Notes under the pieces: model-generated | The model's database searches: none | What the model was told of the DNA's origin: nothing | The model's input: the letters and a program-made list of their open reading frames with translations, nothing else | Assembly: GCF_047675955.1 (NCBI RefSeq) | Contig: NW_027328125.1 | Location: 930,001 to 994,000 of the forward strand | Reading direction: 5' to 3' | Length of the DNA: 64,000 nt | Source: Chlorocebus sabaeus | Taxonomy: Eukaryota > Chordata > Mammalia > Primates > Cercopithecidae | Program-made: the position numbers and the translations under genes | Part shown: in pieces, positions 1 through 7,546 of the stretch | How positions within the stretch are numbered: the stretch's first letter is position 1 | How the letters are laid out: each line of letters opens with the position of its first letter

Positions 1-172
1 CCAGTTTTTAACGGAAGATATTTCCTTTTTCACCATAACCCTATATGGGCTTCCAAATATCACTTTGCAAATTCCACAAGAACAGTCTTAGCGAAAGGCT
101 TCTTGAGAGGAACGCAGTAACTCTGTGAGATGAATTAAAAGAACACAAAGCAATTTCTCAGAAAGGTTCTTT
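1..172. repeat. Monomer m1 of the HOR (172 bp)
   Basis: Its diagnostic sequence is CATAACCCTATATGGGC after the pJ-alpha site, which marks the start of every unit in the phase used here, together with GAGAGGAACGCAG. The pJ-alpha site (22-38) has one mismatch, ending in TAA instead of TAG. Confidence 0.93.
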
Positions 173-193
173 CCAGTTTTTAACGGAAGATCT

Positions 194-210
194 TTCCTTT
201 TTCACCATAG
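194..210 (+). other. pJ-alpha (A-box) motif, example in m2
   Basis: TTCCTTTTTCACCATAG matches the published A-type alpha-satellite motif TTCCTTTTYCACCRTAG at all 17 positions. The same site recurs at this position of most monomers with zero or one mismatch; m13 is clearly degraded. In other primates this position holds either the A-box or the CENP-B box; only the A-box state is seen here. Reported protein binding to the A-box is known for the family, not shown here. Confidence 0.85.
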
Positions 211-220
211 CCCTCTATGG
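205..220. other. Dyad symmetry beside the pJ-alpha site, example in m2
   Basis: CCATAG and CTATGG are perfect inverted arms around a 4-nt CCCT spacer. In monomers ending GGGCT, an overlapping second pair AGCCC/GGGCT with a 5-nt spacer is also possible. The dyad recurs once per monomer, intact in m2, m3, m8, m14, mB and mC, and altered but re-paired in m6 and m9. Confidence 0.85.
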
Positions 221-344
221 GATTCCAAATATCACTTTCAAAATTCCAGAAGAACAGTCTTAGCGAAAGGCTTCTTGAGGGGAAAGCTGTAACTCTGTGA
301 GATGAATTAACAGAACACGAAGTAGTTTCTCAGAAAGATTCTTT

Positions 345-514
345 CCAGTTTTTAACGGAAGATATTCCCTTTTTCACCATAGCCCTCTATGGGCTTCCAA
401 TATCACTTTGAAAAATCCACAAGAAGAATCTTAGAGAATGGCTTCTTTCTGGGAAAGCAGTAACTCTGTGAGATGAATTAATAGAACACAGAGCAGTTTC
501 TCAGAAAGCCTCTT
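345..514. repeat. Monomer m3 of the HOR (170 bp)
   Basis: Diagnostic sequences are GATATTCCCTTTTTC, GCTTCCAATATC (one A short), GAAAAATCCAC, and TTAGAGAATGGC replacing the usual TTAGCGAAAGGC. The two lost bases explain its short length. Confidence 0.93.
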
Positions 515-686
515 TCAGTTTTTAACAAAAGATATTTCCTTTTTCACCGTAGCCCTCTATGGGCTTCCAAATATCACTTTGCAAATTCCACAAGAAGTGT
601 CTTCGCGAAAGGCTTCTTGAGGGCAAAGCTGTAACACTGTGAGATGAATTAACAGAACACAAAGTAGTTTCTCAGAATGCTTCTTT
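515..686. repeat. Monomer m4 of the HOR (172 bp)
   Basis: Diagnostic sequences are TTTTTAACAAAAGATA, GAAGTGTCTTCGCGAAAGGC and GAGGGCAAAGC. It holds the palindrome TTCGCGAA, seen once per HOR unit. The base after CACC in the pJ-alpha site is G in units 1-6 and 13 and A elsewhere. Confidence 0.93.
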
Positions 687-858
687 TCAGTTTTTATCTT
701 AGGATATTTCCTTTTTCACCTTAGCCCTCTATGGGCTTGAAAATATCACTATGAAATTTCCACATGAAGAGTCTCAGCGAAAGGATTCTTGAGGTGAAAG
801 CAGTGACTCTGTGAGATGAATTAACAGAACACAAAGCAGTTTCTCAGAAAGCTTCTTT
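687..858. repeat. Monomer m5 of the HOR (172 bp)
   Basis: Diagnostic sequences are TTTTTATCTTAGGATA, CACCTTAGCCC, GGGCTTGAAAATATCACTATG, CACATGAAGAG and GAGGTGAAAGCAGTGAC. One dyad arm is changed (CCTTAG against CTATGG) with no compensating change. Confidence 0.92.
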
Positions 859-1030
859 CCAGTTTTTAAAGGAAGATATTTCCTTTTTCACCGTAGACCT
901 CTACGGGCTTCCAAATAACACTTTGCCAATTCCACAAGAAGAGTCTTAGCGAAAGGCATCTTGAAGGGAAGGCTGTAACTCTGTGAGATGAATTAACAGG
1001 ACACAAAGCAGTTTCTCATAAAGCTTCCTT
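859..1030. repeat. Monomer m6 of the HOR (172 bp)
   Basis: Diagnostic sequences are TTTTTAAAGGAAG, CACCGTAGACCTCTACGGGC, AAATAACAC and GAAGGGAAGGCTG. Both dyad arms are changed together, so pairing is kept (CCGTAG at 891-896, CTACGG at 901-906). Confidence 0.93.
891..906. other. Dyad in m6 with compensating arm changes
   Basis: CCGTAG (891-896) and CTACGG (901-906) remain perfectly complementary although both differ from the common CCATAG/CTATGG. In units 2, 12, 19 and 21-24 an A-to-G change (CCGTGG) breaks one pair. Confidence 0.85.
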
Positions 1031-1202
1031 CCAGTTTTTATCGGAAGATATTTCCTTTTACACCGTAGCCCTGTATGGACTTCCAGATATCAATGTGCAA
1101 ATTTCACAAGAACAGTCTTAGCGAAAGGCTTCTTGAGGGGAAAGCTGTAACTCTGTGAGATGAATTAACAGAACACAGAGCAGTTTCTCAGAAAGCTTCT
1201 TT
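1031..1202. repeat. Monomer m7 of the HOR (172 bp)
   Basis: Diagnostic sequences are TTTTTATCGGAAG, TTCCTTTTACACCGTAG, CCCTGTATGGACTTCCAG and ATCAATGTGC. The pJ-alpha site carries A where the consensus has C or T. Confidence 0.92.
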
Positions 1203-1374
1203 CCAGTTTTTAACGGAAGATATTTCCTTTTTCACCATAGCACTCTATGGGCTTCCAGATATCACCTTGAATATTCCACAAGAACAGACTTAGCGAAAGG
1301 CTTCCTGAAGGGAATGCTGTAACACTGTGAGATGAATTAACAGAACACAGAGCAGTTTCTCAGAAAGCTTCTTT
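1203..1374. repeat. Monomer m8 of the HOR (172 bp)
   Basis: Diagnostic sequences are CATAGCACTCTATGG, CTTCCAGATATCACCTTG, AATATTCCAC, ACAGACTTAGCG and TTCCTGAAGGGAATGCTG. The dyad is perfect, with CACT as the loop. Confidence 0.93.
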
Positions 1375-1544
1375 ACAGTTTTTAACGGTAGATATGTCCT
1401 TTTTCACCTTAACCCTCTAAGGGCTTCCAAATATCACTTTGCAAATTGCATAAGAACAGTGTTAGCGAAAGGCTTTTTGAGGAGAAAGCAGTAACTGTGA
1501 GTTGAATTAACCGAACACAAAGCAGTTTCTCAGGAAGCTTCTTT
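1375..1544. repeat. Monomer m9 of the HOR (170 bp)
   Basis: Diagnostic sequences are AACGGTAGATATGTCC, CACCTTAACCCTCTAAGGGC, AAATTGCATAAG, ACAGTGTTAGCG and GTAACTGTGAGTTGAATTAACC. Dyad arms CCTTA (1407-1411) and TAAGG (1418-1422) have both changed and remain complementary. Confidence 0.93.
1407..1422. other. Dyad in m9 with compensating arm changes
   Basis: CCTTA and TAAGG remain complementary although both differ from the common CCATA/TATGG at the matching position. The innermost pair (A against C) is lost. Unit 24 carries TATGG here, which breaks the compensation. Confidence 0.8.
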
Positions 1545-1715
1545 CCAGTTTTTAAGGGAAGATTTTCCTTTTTCACCATAACCCTCTATGGGCTTCCAAA
1601 TATCACTTTTCAAATTCCACAAGAACAGTCTTAGCGAAAGGCTTCTTGAGGGGAATGCAGTAACTCTGTGAGATGAATTAACAGAACACAAAGCAATTTC
1701 TCAGAAAGATTCTTC
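1545..1715. repeat. Monomer m10, 14-mer version (171 bp)
   Basis: Diagnostic sequences are TTTTTAAGGGAAGATTTTCC (shortened) and ATCACTTTTCAAATTCC. From 1656 on it differs from the 16-mer's m10 at many positions (ACAGAACACAAAGCAATTTC against AGAGAATACAGAGCAGTTTC). This is part of the divergent junction tract of the 14-mer. Confidence 0.92.
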
Positions 1716-1737
1716 CCAGTTTTTATCTTAGGATATT
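1656..1737. repeat. Divergent junction tract of the 14-mer
   Basis: Compared with the same stretch of the 16-mer (4057-4138) this 82-bp tract differs at about ten positions, while flanking sequence before 1656 is essentially identical. It is present in all nine 14-mers. It ends where the sequence becomes that of mC. Confidence 0.85.
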
Positions 1738-1886
1738 TCCTTTTTCACCATAGCCCTCTATGGGCTTCCAAATATCACTTTGCAAATTCCCCAAGAACAG
1801 TCTTAGCGAAAGACTGCTTGAGGGGAAAGCTGTAACTCTTGAGATGAATTAGCAGAACACAAAGCAGTTTCTCAGAAAGCTTCTTT
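1716..1886. repeat. Monomer m11, hybrid specific to the 14-mer (171 bp)
   Basis: It begins TTTTTATCTTAGGATATTTCC, resembling the starts of m5, m14 and mA. From the pJ-alpha site on it equals mC of the 16-mer (AAATTCCCCAAG, GAAAGACTGCTTG, ACTCTTGAGATGAATTAGCAG). It is best read as a recombinant monomer at the 14-mer junction. Confidence 0.9.
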
Positions 1887-2058
1887 CCTGTTTTTTAACG
1901 GAAGTTATTTCCTTTTTCACCGTAGCCCTCTATGGGCTTCCAAATATCACTTTCCAAATTCCAGAAGCACAGTCTTAGCGAAAACTTCTTGAGGAGAAAG
2001 CTGTATCTCTGTGAGATGAATTAACAGAACACAAAGCAGTTTCTCAGAAAGCTTCTTT
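1887..2058. repeat. Monomer m12 of the HOR (172 bp)
   Basis: Diagnostic sequences are CCTGTTTTTTAACGGAAGTTA, TTCCAAATTCCAGAAGCACAG, GCGAAAACTTC (two bases short) and GTATCTCTG. The pJ-alpha site is CACCGTAG in most units and CACTGTAG in units 13 and 15. Confidence 0.92.
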
Positions 2059-2229
2059 CCAGTTTTTAACAGAAGATATTTCCTTTTTCATCATATCCTT
2101 CTATGGCTTTACAAATATCACTTTGAAATTCCACAAGAACAGTCTTAGCGAAAGGCTTCTTGTGGAGAAAGCTGTAACCCTGTGAGATGAATTAACAGAA
2201 CACAAGGCAGTTTCTCAGAAAGCTTCTTT
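2059..2229. repeat. Monomer m13 of the HOR (171 bp)
   Basis: Diagnostic sequences are TTTTTAACAGAAG, CATCATATCCTTCTATGGC, TTTACAAATATC, CTTGTGGAGAAAG and GTAACCCTG. The pJ-alpha site and dyad are both degraded (CATCATAT). This monomer is the one duplicated in unit 23. Confidence 0.92.
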
Positions 2230-2401
2230 TCAGTTTTTATCTTAGGATATTTCCTTTTTCACCATAGCCCACTATGGGCTTCCAAATGTCACTTTGCAAA
2301 TTCCACAAGAACAGTCTTAGCGAAAGGCTTCTAGAGGGGCAAGCTGTAACTCTGTGAGATGAACTAAGAGAACACAAAGCAGTTTCTCAGAATGCTTCTT
2401 T
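2230..2401. repeat. Monomer m14 of the HOR (172 bp)
   Basis: Diagnostic sequences are TTTTTATCTTAGGATATTTCC, CATAGCCCACTATGGGC, AAATGTCAC, CTTCTAGAGGGGCAAGCTG and GATGAACTAAGAG. The dyad is perfect with CCCA as the loop, and the overlapping AGCCC/GGGCT arms are also perfect. Confidence 0.93.
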
Positions 2402-4116
2402 CCAGTTTTTAACGGAAGATATTTCCTTTTTCACCATAACCCTATATGGGCTTCCAAATATCACTTTGCAAATTCCACAAGAACAGTCTTAGCGAAAGGC
2501 TTCTTGAGAGGAACGCAGTAACTCTGTGAGATGAATTAAAAGAACACAAAGCAATTTCTCAGAAAGGTTCTTTCCAGTTTTTAACGGAAGATCTTTCCTT
2601 TTTCACCATAGCCCTCTATGGGATTCCAAATATCACTTTCAAAATTCCAGAAGAACAGTCTTAGCGAAAGGCTTCTTGAGGGGAAAGCTGTAACTCTGTG
2701 AGATGAATTAACAGAACACGAAGTAGTTTCTCAGAAAGATTCTTTCCAGTTTTTAACGGAAGATATTCCCTTTTTCACCATAGCCCTCTATGGGCTTCCA
2801 ATATCACTTTGAAAAATCCACAAGAAGAATCTTAGAGAATGGCTTCTTTCTGGGAAAGCAGTAACTCTGTGAGATGAATTAATAGAACACAGAGCAGTTT
2901 CTCAGAAAGCCTCTTTCAGTTTTTAACAAAAGATATTTCCTTTTTCACCGTAGCCCTCTATGGGCTTCCAAATATCACTTTGCAAATTCCACAAGAAGTG
3001 TCTTCGCGAAAGGCTTCTTGAGGGCAAAGCTGTAACACTGTGAGATGAATTAACAGAACACAAAGTAGTTTCTCAGAATGCTTCTTTTCAGTTTTTATCT
3101 TAGGATATTTCCTTTTTCACCTTAGCCCTCTATGGGCTTGAAAATATCACTATGAAATTTCCACATGAAGAGTCTCAGCGAAAGGATTCTTGAGGTGAAA
3201 GCAGTGACTCTGTGAGATGAATTAACAGAACACAAAGCAGTTTCTCAGAAAGCTTCTTTCCAGTTTTTAAAGGAAGATATTTCCTTTTTCACCGTGGACC
3301 TCTACGGGCTTCCAAATAACACTTTGCCAATTCCACAAGAAGAGTCTTAGCGAAAGGCATCTTGAAGGGAAGGCTGTAACTCTGTGAGATGAATTAACAG
3401 GACACAAAGCAGTTTCTCATAAAGCTTCCTTCCAGTTTTTATCGGAAGATATTTCCTTTTACACCGTAGCCCTGTATGGACTTCCAGATATCAATGTGCA
3501 AATTTCACAAGAACAGTCTTAGCGAAAGGCTTCTTGAGGGGAAAGCTGTAACTCTGTGAGATGAATTAACAGAACACAGAGCAGTTTCTCAGAAAGCTTC
3601 TTTCCAGTTTTTAACGGAAGATATTTCCTTTTTCACCATAGCACTCTATGGGCTTCCAGATATCACCTTGAATATTCCACAAGAACAGACTTAGCGAAAG
3701 GCTTCCTGAAGGGAATGCTGTAACACTGTGAGATGAATTAACAGAACACAGAGCAGTTTCTCAGAAAGCTTCTTTACAGTTTTTAACGGTAGATATGTCC
3801 TTTTTCACCTTAACCCTCTAAGGGCTTCCAAATATCACTTTGCAAATTGCATAAGAACAGTGTTAGCGAAAGGCTTTTTGAGGGGAAAGCAGTAACTGTG
3901 AGTTGAATTAACCGAACACAAAGCAGTTTCTCAGGAAGCTTCTTTCCAGTTTTTAAGGGAAGATTTTCCTTTTTCACCATAACCCTCTATGGGCTTCCAA
4001 ATATCACTTTTCAAATTCCACAAGAACAGTCTTAGCGAAAGGCTTCTTGAGGGGAACGCAGTAACTCTGTGAGATGAATTAAGAGAATACAGAGCAGTTT
4101 CTCAGAAAGTTTCTCT

Positions 4117-4287
4117 TCAGTTTTTATCTTAGGATATCTCCTTTTTCACCATAGCCCTCTGTGGGCTTCGAAATATCACTTTGCAAATTCCACAAGAAGA
4201 GTCTTAGGGAAAGGCTTCATGAGGGGAAAGATGTAAGTCTCTGAGATGAATTAACAGAACACAAAGTAGTTTCTCAGAAATCTTCTT
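4117..4287. repeat. Monomer mA, specific to the 16-mer (171 bp)
   Basis: Diagnostic sequences are GGATATCTCC, CCCTCTGTGGGCTTCGAAATATC, TTAGGGAAAGGCTTCATG and GATGTAAGTCTCTG. It is present in all 16-mers and the 17-mer and absent from all 14-mers. The dyad has one arm altered (CTGTGG). Confidence 0.92.
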
Positions 4288-4459
4288 CCAGATTTTAACG
4301 GAAGATACTTCCTTTTTCACCATAGCCCCCTATGGGCTTCCAAATATCACTTTCCAAATTCCACAAGATCAGCCTTAGCTAAAGGTTACTTGAGGAGAGA
4401 TTTGTAACACTGTGAGATGAATTAACAGAACACAAAGCAGATTCTCAGAAAGATTCTTT
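4288..4459. repeat. Monomer mB, specific to the 16-mer (172 bp)
   Basis: Diagnostic sequences are CAGATTTTAACGG, GATACTTCC, CCATAGCCCCCTATGG (perfect dyad), AAGATCAGCCTTAGCTAAAGG, TTACTTGAGGAGAGATTTG and GCAGATTCTC. It is absent from all 14-mers. Confidence 0.92.
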
Positions 4460-4630
4460 CCACTTTTTAACGGAAGATACTTCTTTTTTCACCATAGCCC
4501 TCTATGGGCTTCCAAATATCACTTTGCAAATTCCCCAAGAACAGTCTTAGCGAAAGACTGCTTGAGGGGAAAGCTGTAACTCTTGAGATGAATTAGCAGA
4601 ACACAAAGCAGTTTCTCAGAAAGCTTCTTT
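4460..4630. repeat. Monomer mC of the 16-mer (171 bp), parent of hybrid m11
   Basis: It begins CACTTTTTAACGGAAGATACTTC. After the pJ-alpha site it is the same as m11 of the 14-mer (AAATTCCCCAAG, GACTGCTTG, ACTCTTGAGATG). This shared second part locates the recombination point that distinguishes the two unit forms. Confidence 0.91.
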
Positions 4631-5145
4631 CCTGTTTTTTAACGGAAGTTATTTCCTTTTTCACCGTAGCCCTCTATGGGCTTCCAAATATCACTTTCCA
4701 AATTCCAGAAGCACAGTCTTAGCGAAAACTTCTTGAGGAGAAAGCTGTATCTCTGTGAGATGAATTAACAGAACACAAAGCAGTTTCTCAGAAAGCTTCT
4801 TTCCAGTTTTTAACAGAAGATATTTCCTTTTTCATCATATCCTTCTATGGCTTTACAAATATCACTTTGAAATTCCACAAGAACAGTCTTAGCGAAAGGC
4901 TTCTTGTGGAGAAAGCTGTAACCCTGTGAGATGAATTAACAGAACACAAGGCAGTTTCTCAGAAAGCTTCTTTTCAGTTTTTATCTTAGGATATTTCCTT
5001 TTTCACCATAGCCCACTATGGGCTTCCAAATGTCACTTTGCAAATTCCACAAGAACAGTCTTAGCGAAAGGCTTCTAGAGGGGCAAGCTGTAACTCTGTG
5101 AGATGAACTAAGAGAACACAAAGCAGTTTCTCAGAATGCTTCTTT

Positions 5146-7546
5146 CCAGTTTTTAACGGAAGATATTTCCTTTTTCACCATAACCCTATATGGGCTTCCA
5201 AATATCACTTTGCAAATTCCACAAGAACAGTCTTAGCGAAAGGCTTCTTGAGAGGAACGCAGTAACTCTGTGAGATGAATTAAAAGAACACAAAGCAATT
5301 TCTCAGAAAGGTTCTTTCCAGTTTTTAACGGAAGATCTTTCCTTTTTCACCATAGCCCTCTATGGGATTCCAAATATCACTTTCAAAATTCCAGAAGAAC
5401 AGTCTTAGCGAAAGGCTTCTTGAGGGGAAAGCTGTAACTCTGTGAGATGAATTAACAGAACACGAAGTAGTTTCTCAGAAAGATTCTTTCCAGTTTTTAA
5501 CGGAAGATATTCCCTTTTTCACCATAGCCCTCTATGGGCTTCCAATATCACTTTGAAAAATCCACAAGAAGAATCTTAGAGAATGGCTTCTTTCTGGGAA
5601 AGCAGTAACTCTGTGAGATGAATTAATAGAACACAGAGCAGTTTCTCAGAAAGCCTCTTTCAGTTTTTAACAAAAGATATTTCCTTTTTCACCGTAGCCC
5701 TCTATGGGCTTCCAAATATCACTTTGCAAATTCCACAAGAAGTGTCTTCGCGAATGGCTTCTTGAGGGCAAAGCTGTAACACTGTGAGATGAATTAACAG
5801 AACACAAAGTAGTTTCTCAGAATGCTTCTTTTCAGTTTTTATCTTAGGATATTTCCTTTTTCACCTTAGCCCTCTATGGGCTTGAAAATATCACTATGAA
5901 ATTTCCACATGAAGAGTCTCAGCGAAAGGATTCTTGAGGTGAAAGCAGTGACTCTGTGAGATGAATTAACAGAACACAAAGCAGTTTCTCAGAAAGCTTC
6001 TTTCCAGTTTTTAAAGGAAGATATTTCCTTTTTCACCGTAGACCTCTACGGGCTTCCAAATAACACTTTGCCAATTCCACAAGAAGAGTCTTAGCGAAAG
6101 GCATCTTGAAGGGAAGGCTGTAACTCTGTGAGATGAATTAACAGGACACAAAGCAGTTTCTCATAAAGCTTCCTTCCAGTTTTTATCGGAAGATATTTCC
6201 TTTTACACCGTAGCCCTGTATGGACTTCCAGATATCAATGTGCAAATTTCACAAGAACAGTCTTAGCGAAAGGCTTCTTGAGGGGAAAGCTGTAACTCTG
6301 TGAGATGAATTAACAGAACACAGAGCAGTTTCTCAGAAAGCTTCTTTCCAGTTTTTAACGGAAGATATTTCCTTTTTCACCATAGCACTCTATGGGCTTC
6401 CAGATATCACCTTGAATATTCCACAAGAACAGACTTAGCGAAAGGCTTCCTGAAGGGAATGCTGTAACACTGTGAGATGAATTAACAGAACACAGAGCAG
6501 TTTCTCAGAAAGCTTCTTTACAGTTTTTAACGGTAGATATGTCCTTTTTCACCTTAACCCTCTAAGGGCTTCCAAATATCACTTTGCAAATTGCATAAGA
6601 ACAGTGTTAGCGAAAGGCTTTTTGAGGAGAAAGCAGTAACTGTGAGTTGAATTAACCGAACACAAAGCAGTTTCTCAGGAAGCTTCTTTCCAGTTTTTAA
6701 GGGAAGATTTTCCTTTTTCACCATAACCCTCTATGGGCTTCCAAATATCACTTTTCAAATTCCACAAGAACAGTCTTAGCGAAAGGCTTCTTGAGGGGAA
6801 TGCAGTAACTCTGTGAGATGAATTAACAGAACACAAAGCAATTTCTCAGAAAGATTCTTCCCAGTTTTTATCTTAGGATATTTCCTTTTTCACCATAGCC
6901 CTCTATGGGCTTCCAAATATCACTTTGCAAATTCCCCAAGAACAGTCTTAGCGAAAGACTGCTTGAGGGGAAAGCTGTAACTCTTGAGATGAATTAGCAG
7001 AACACAAAGCAGTTTCTCAGAAAGCTTCTTTCCTGTTTTTTAACGGAAGTTATTTCCTTTTTCACCGTAGCCCTCTATGGGCTTCCAAATATCACTTTCC
7101 AAATTCCAGAAGCACAGTCTTAGCGAAAACTTCTTGAGGAGAAAGCTGTATCTCTGTGAGATGAATTAACAGAACACAAAGCAGTTTCTCAGAAAGCTTC
7201 TTTCCAGTTTTTAACAGAAGATATTTCCTTTTTCATCATATCCTTCTATGGCTTTACAAATATCACTTTGAAATTCCACAAGAACAGTCTTAGCGAAAGG
7301 CTTCTTGTGGAGAAAGCTGTAACCCTGTGAGATGAATTAACAGAACACAAGGCAGTTTCTCAGAAAGCTTCTTTTCAGTTTTTATCTTAGGATATTTCCT
7401 TTTTCACCATAGCCCACTATGGGCTTCCAAATGTCACTTTGCAAATTCCACAAGAACAGTCTTAGCGAAAGGCTTCTAGAGGGGCAAGCTGTAACTCTGT
7501 GAGATGAACTAAGAGAACACAAAGCAGTTTCTCAGAATGCTTCTTT
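5146..7546. repeat. HOR unit 3, 14-mer (2401 bp)
   Basis: This unit is almost identical to unit 1. One private change seen by eye is GCGAATGGC for GCGAAAGGC in m4, near 5754. It is the first half of the second 14+16 pair. Confidence 0.94.

Larger units (their letters stand above)
173..344. repeat. Monomer m2 of the HOR (172 bp)
   Basis: Diagnostic sequences are GGAAGATCTTTCC, TATGGGATTCC and TTCAAAATTCCAG. It has an exact pJ-alpha site at 194-210 and a perfect CCATAG/CTATGG dyad at 205-220. The CACGAAGTAG near its end is CpG or CpA depending on the unit. Confidence 0.93.
1..2401. repeat. HOR unit 1, 14-mer (2401 bp)
   Basis: This is the reference 14-mer, and its monomers m1-m14 are listed separately. 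It carries CpG in m2 (CACGAAG), CACCGTAG in m4, CCGTAGACC in m6 and GAGGGGAATG in m10. The next unit begins with the same CCAGTTTTTAACGG..CATAACCCTATATGGG signature at 2402. The window starts by chance exactly at a monomer boundary of this phase. Confidence 0.95.
2402..5145. repeat. HOR unit 2, 16-mer (2744 bp)
   Basis: This is the reference 16-mer. It matches unit 1 through m9 and most of m10, then carries mA, mB and mC in place of the 14-mer's m11, and rejoins at m12-m14. It carries the m6 variant CCGTGGACC and the m9 variant GAGGGGAAAGCAG. It is 343 bp longer than unit 1, i.e. two monomers. Confidence 0.95.

Noticed and set aside
901..907. CGGG in m6 as the end of a CENP-B box
   Set aside because: The eleven bases before CGGG are GTAGACCTCTA, which do not fit TTCGNNNNANN.
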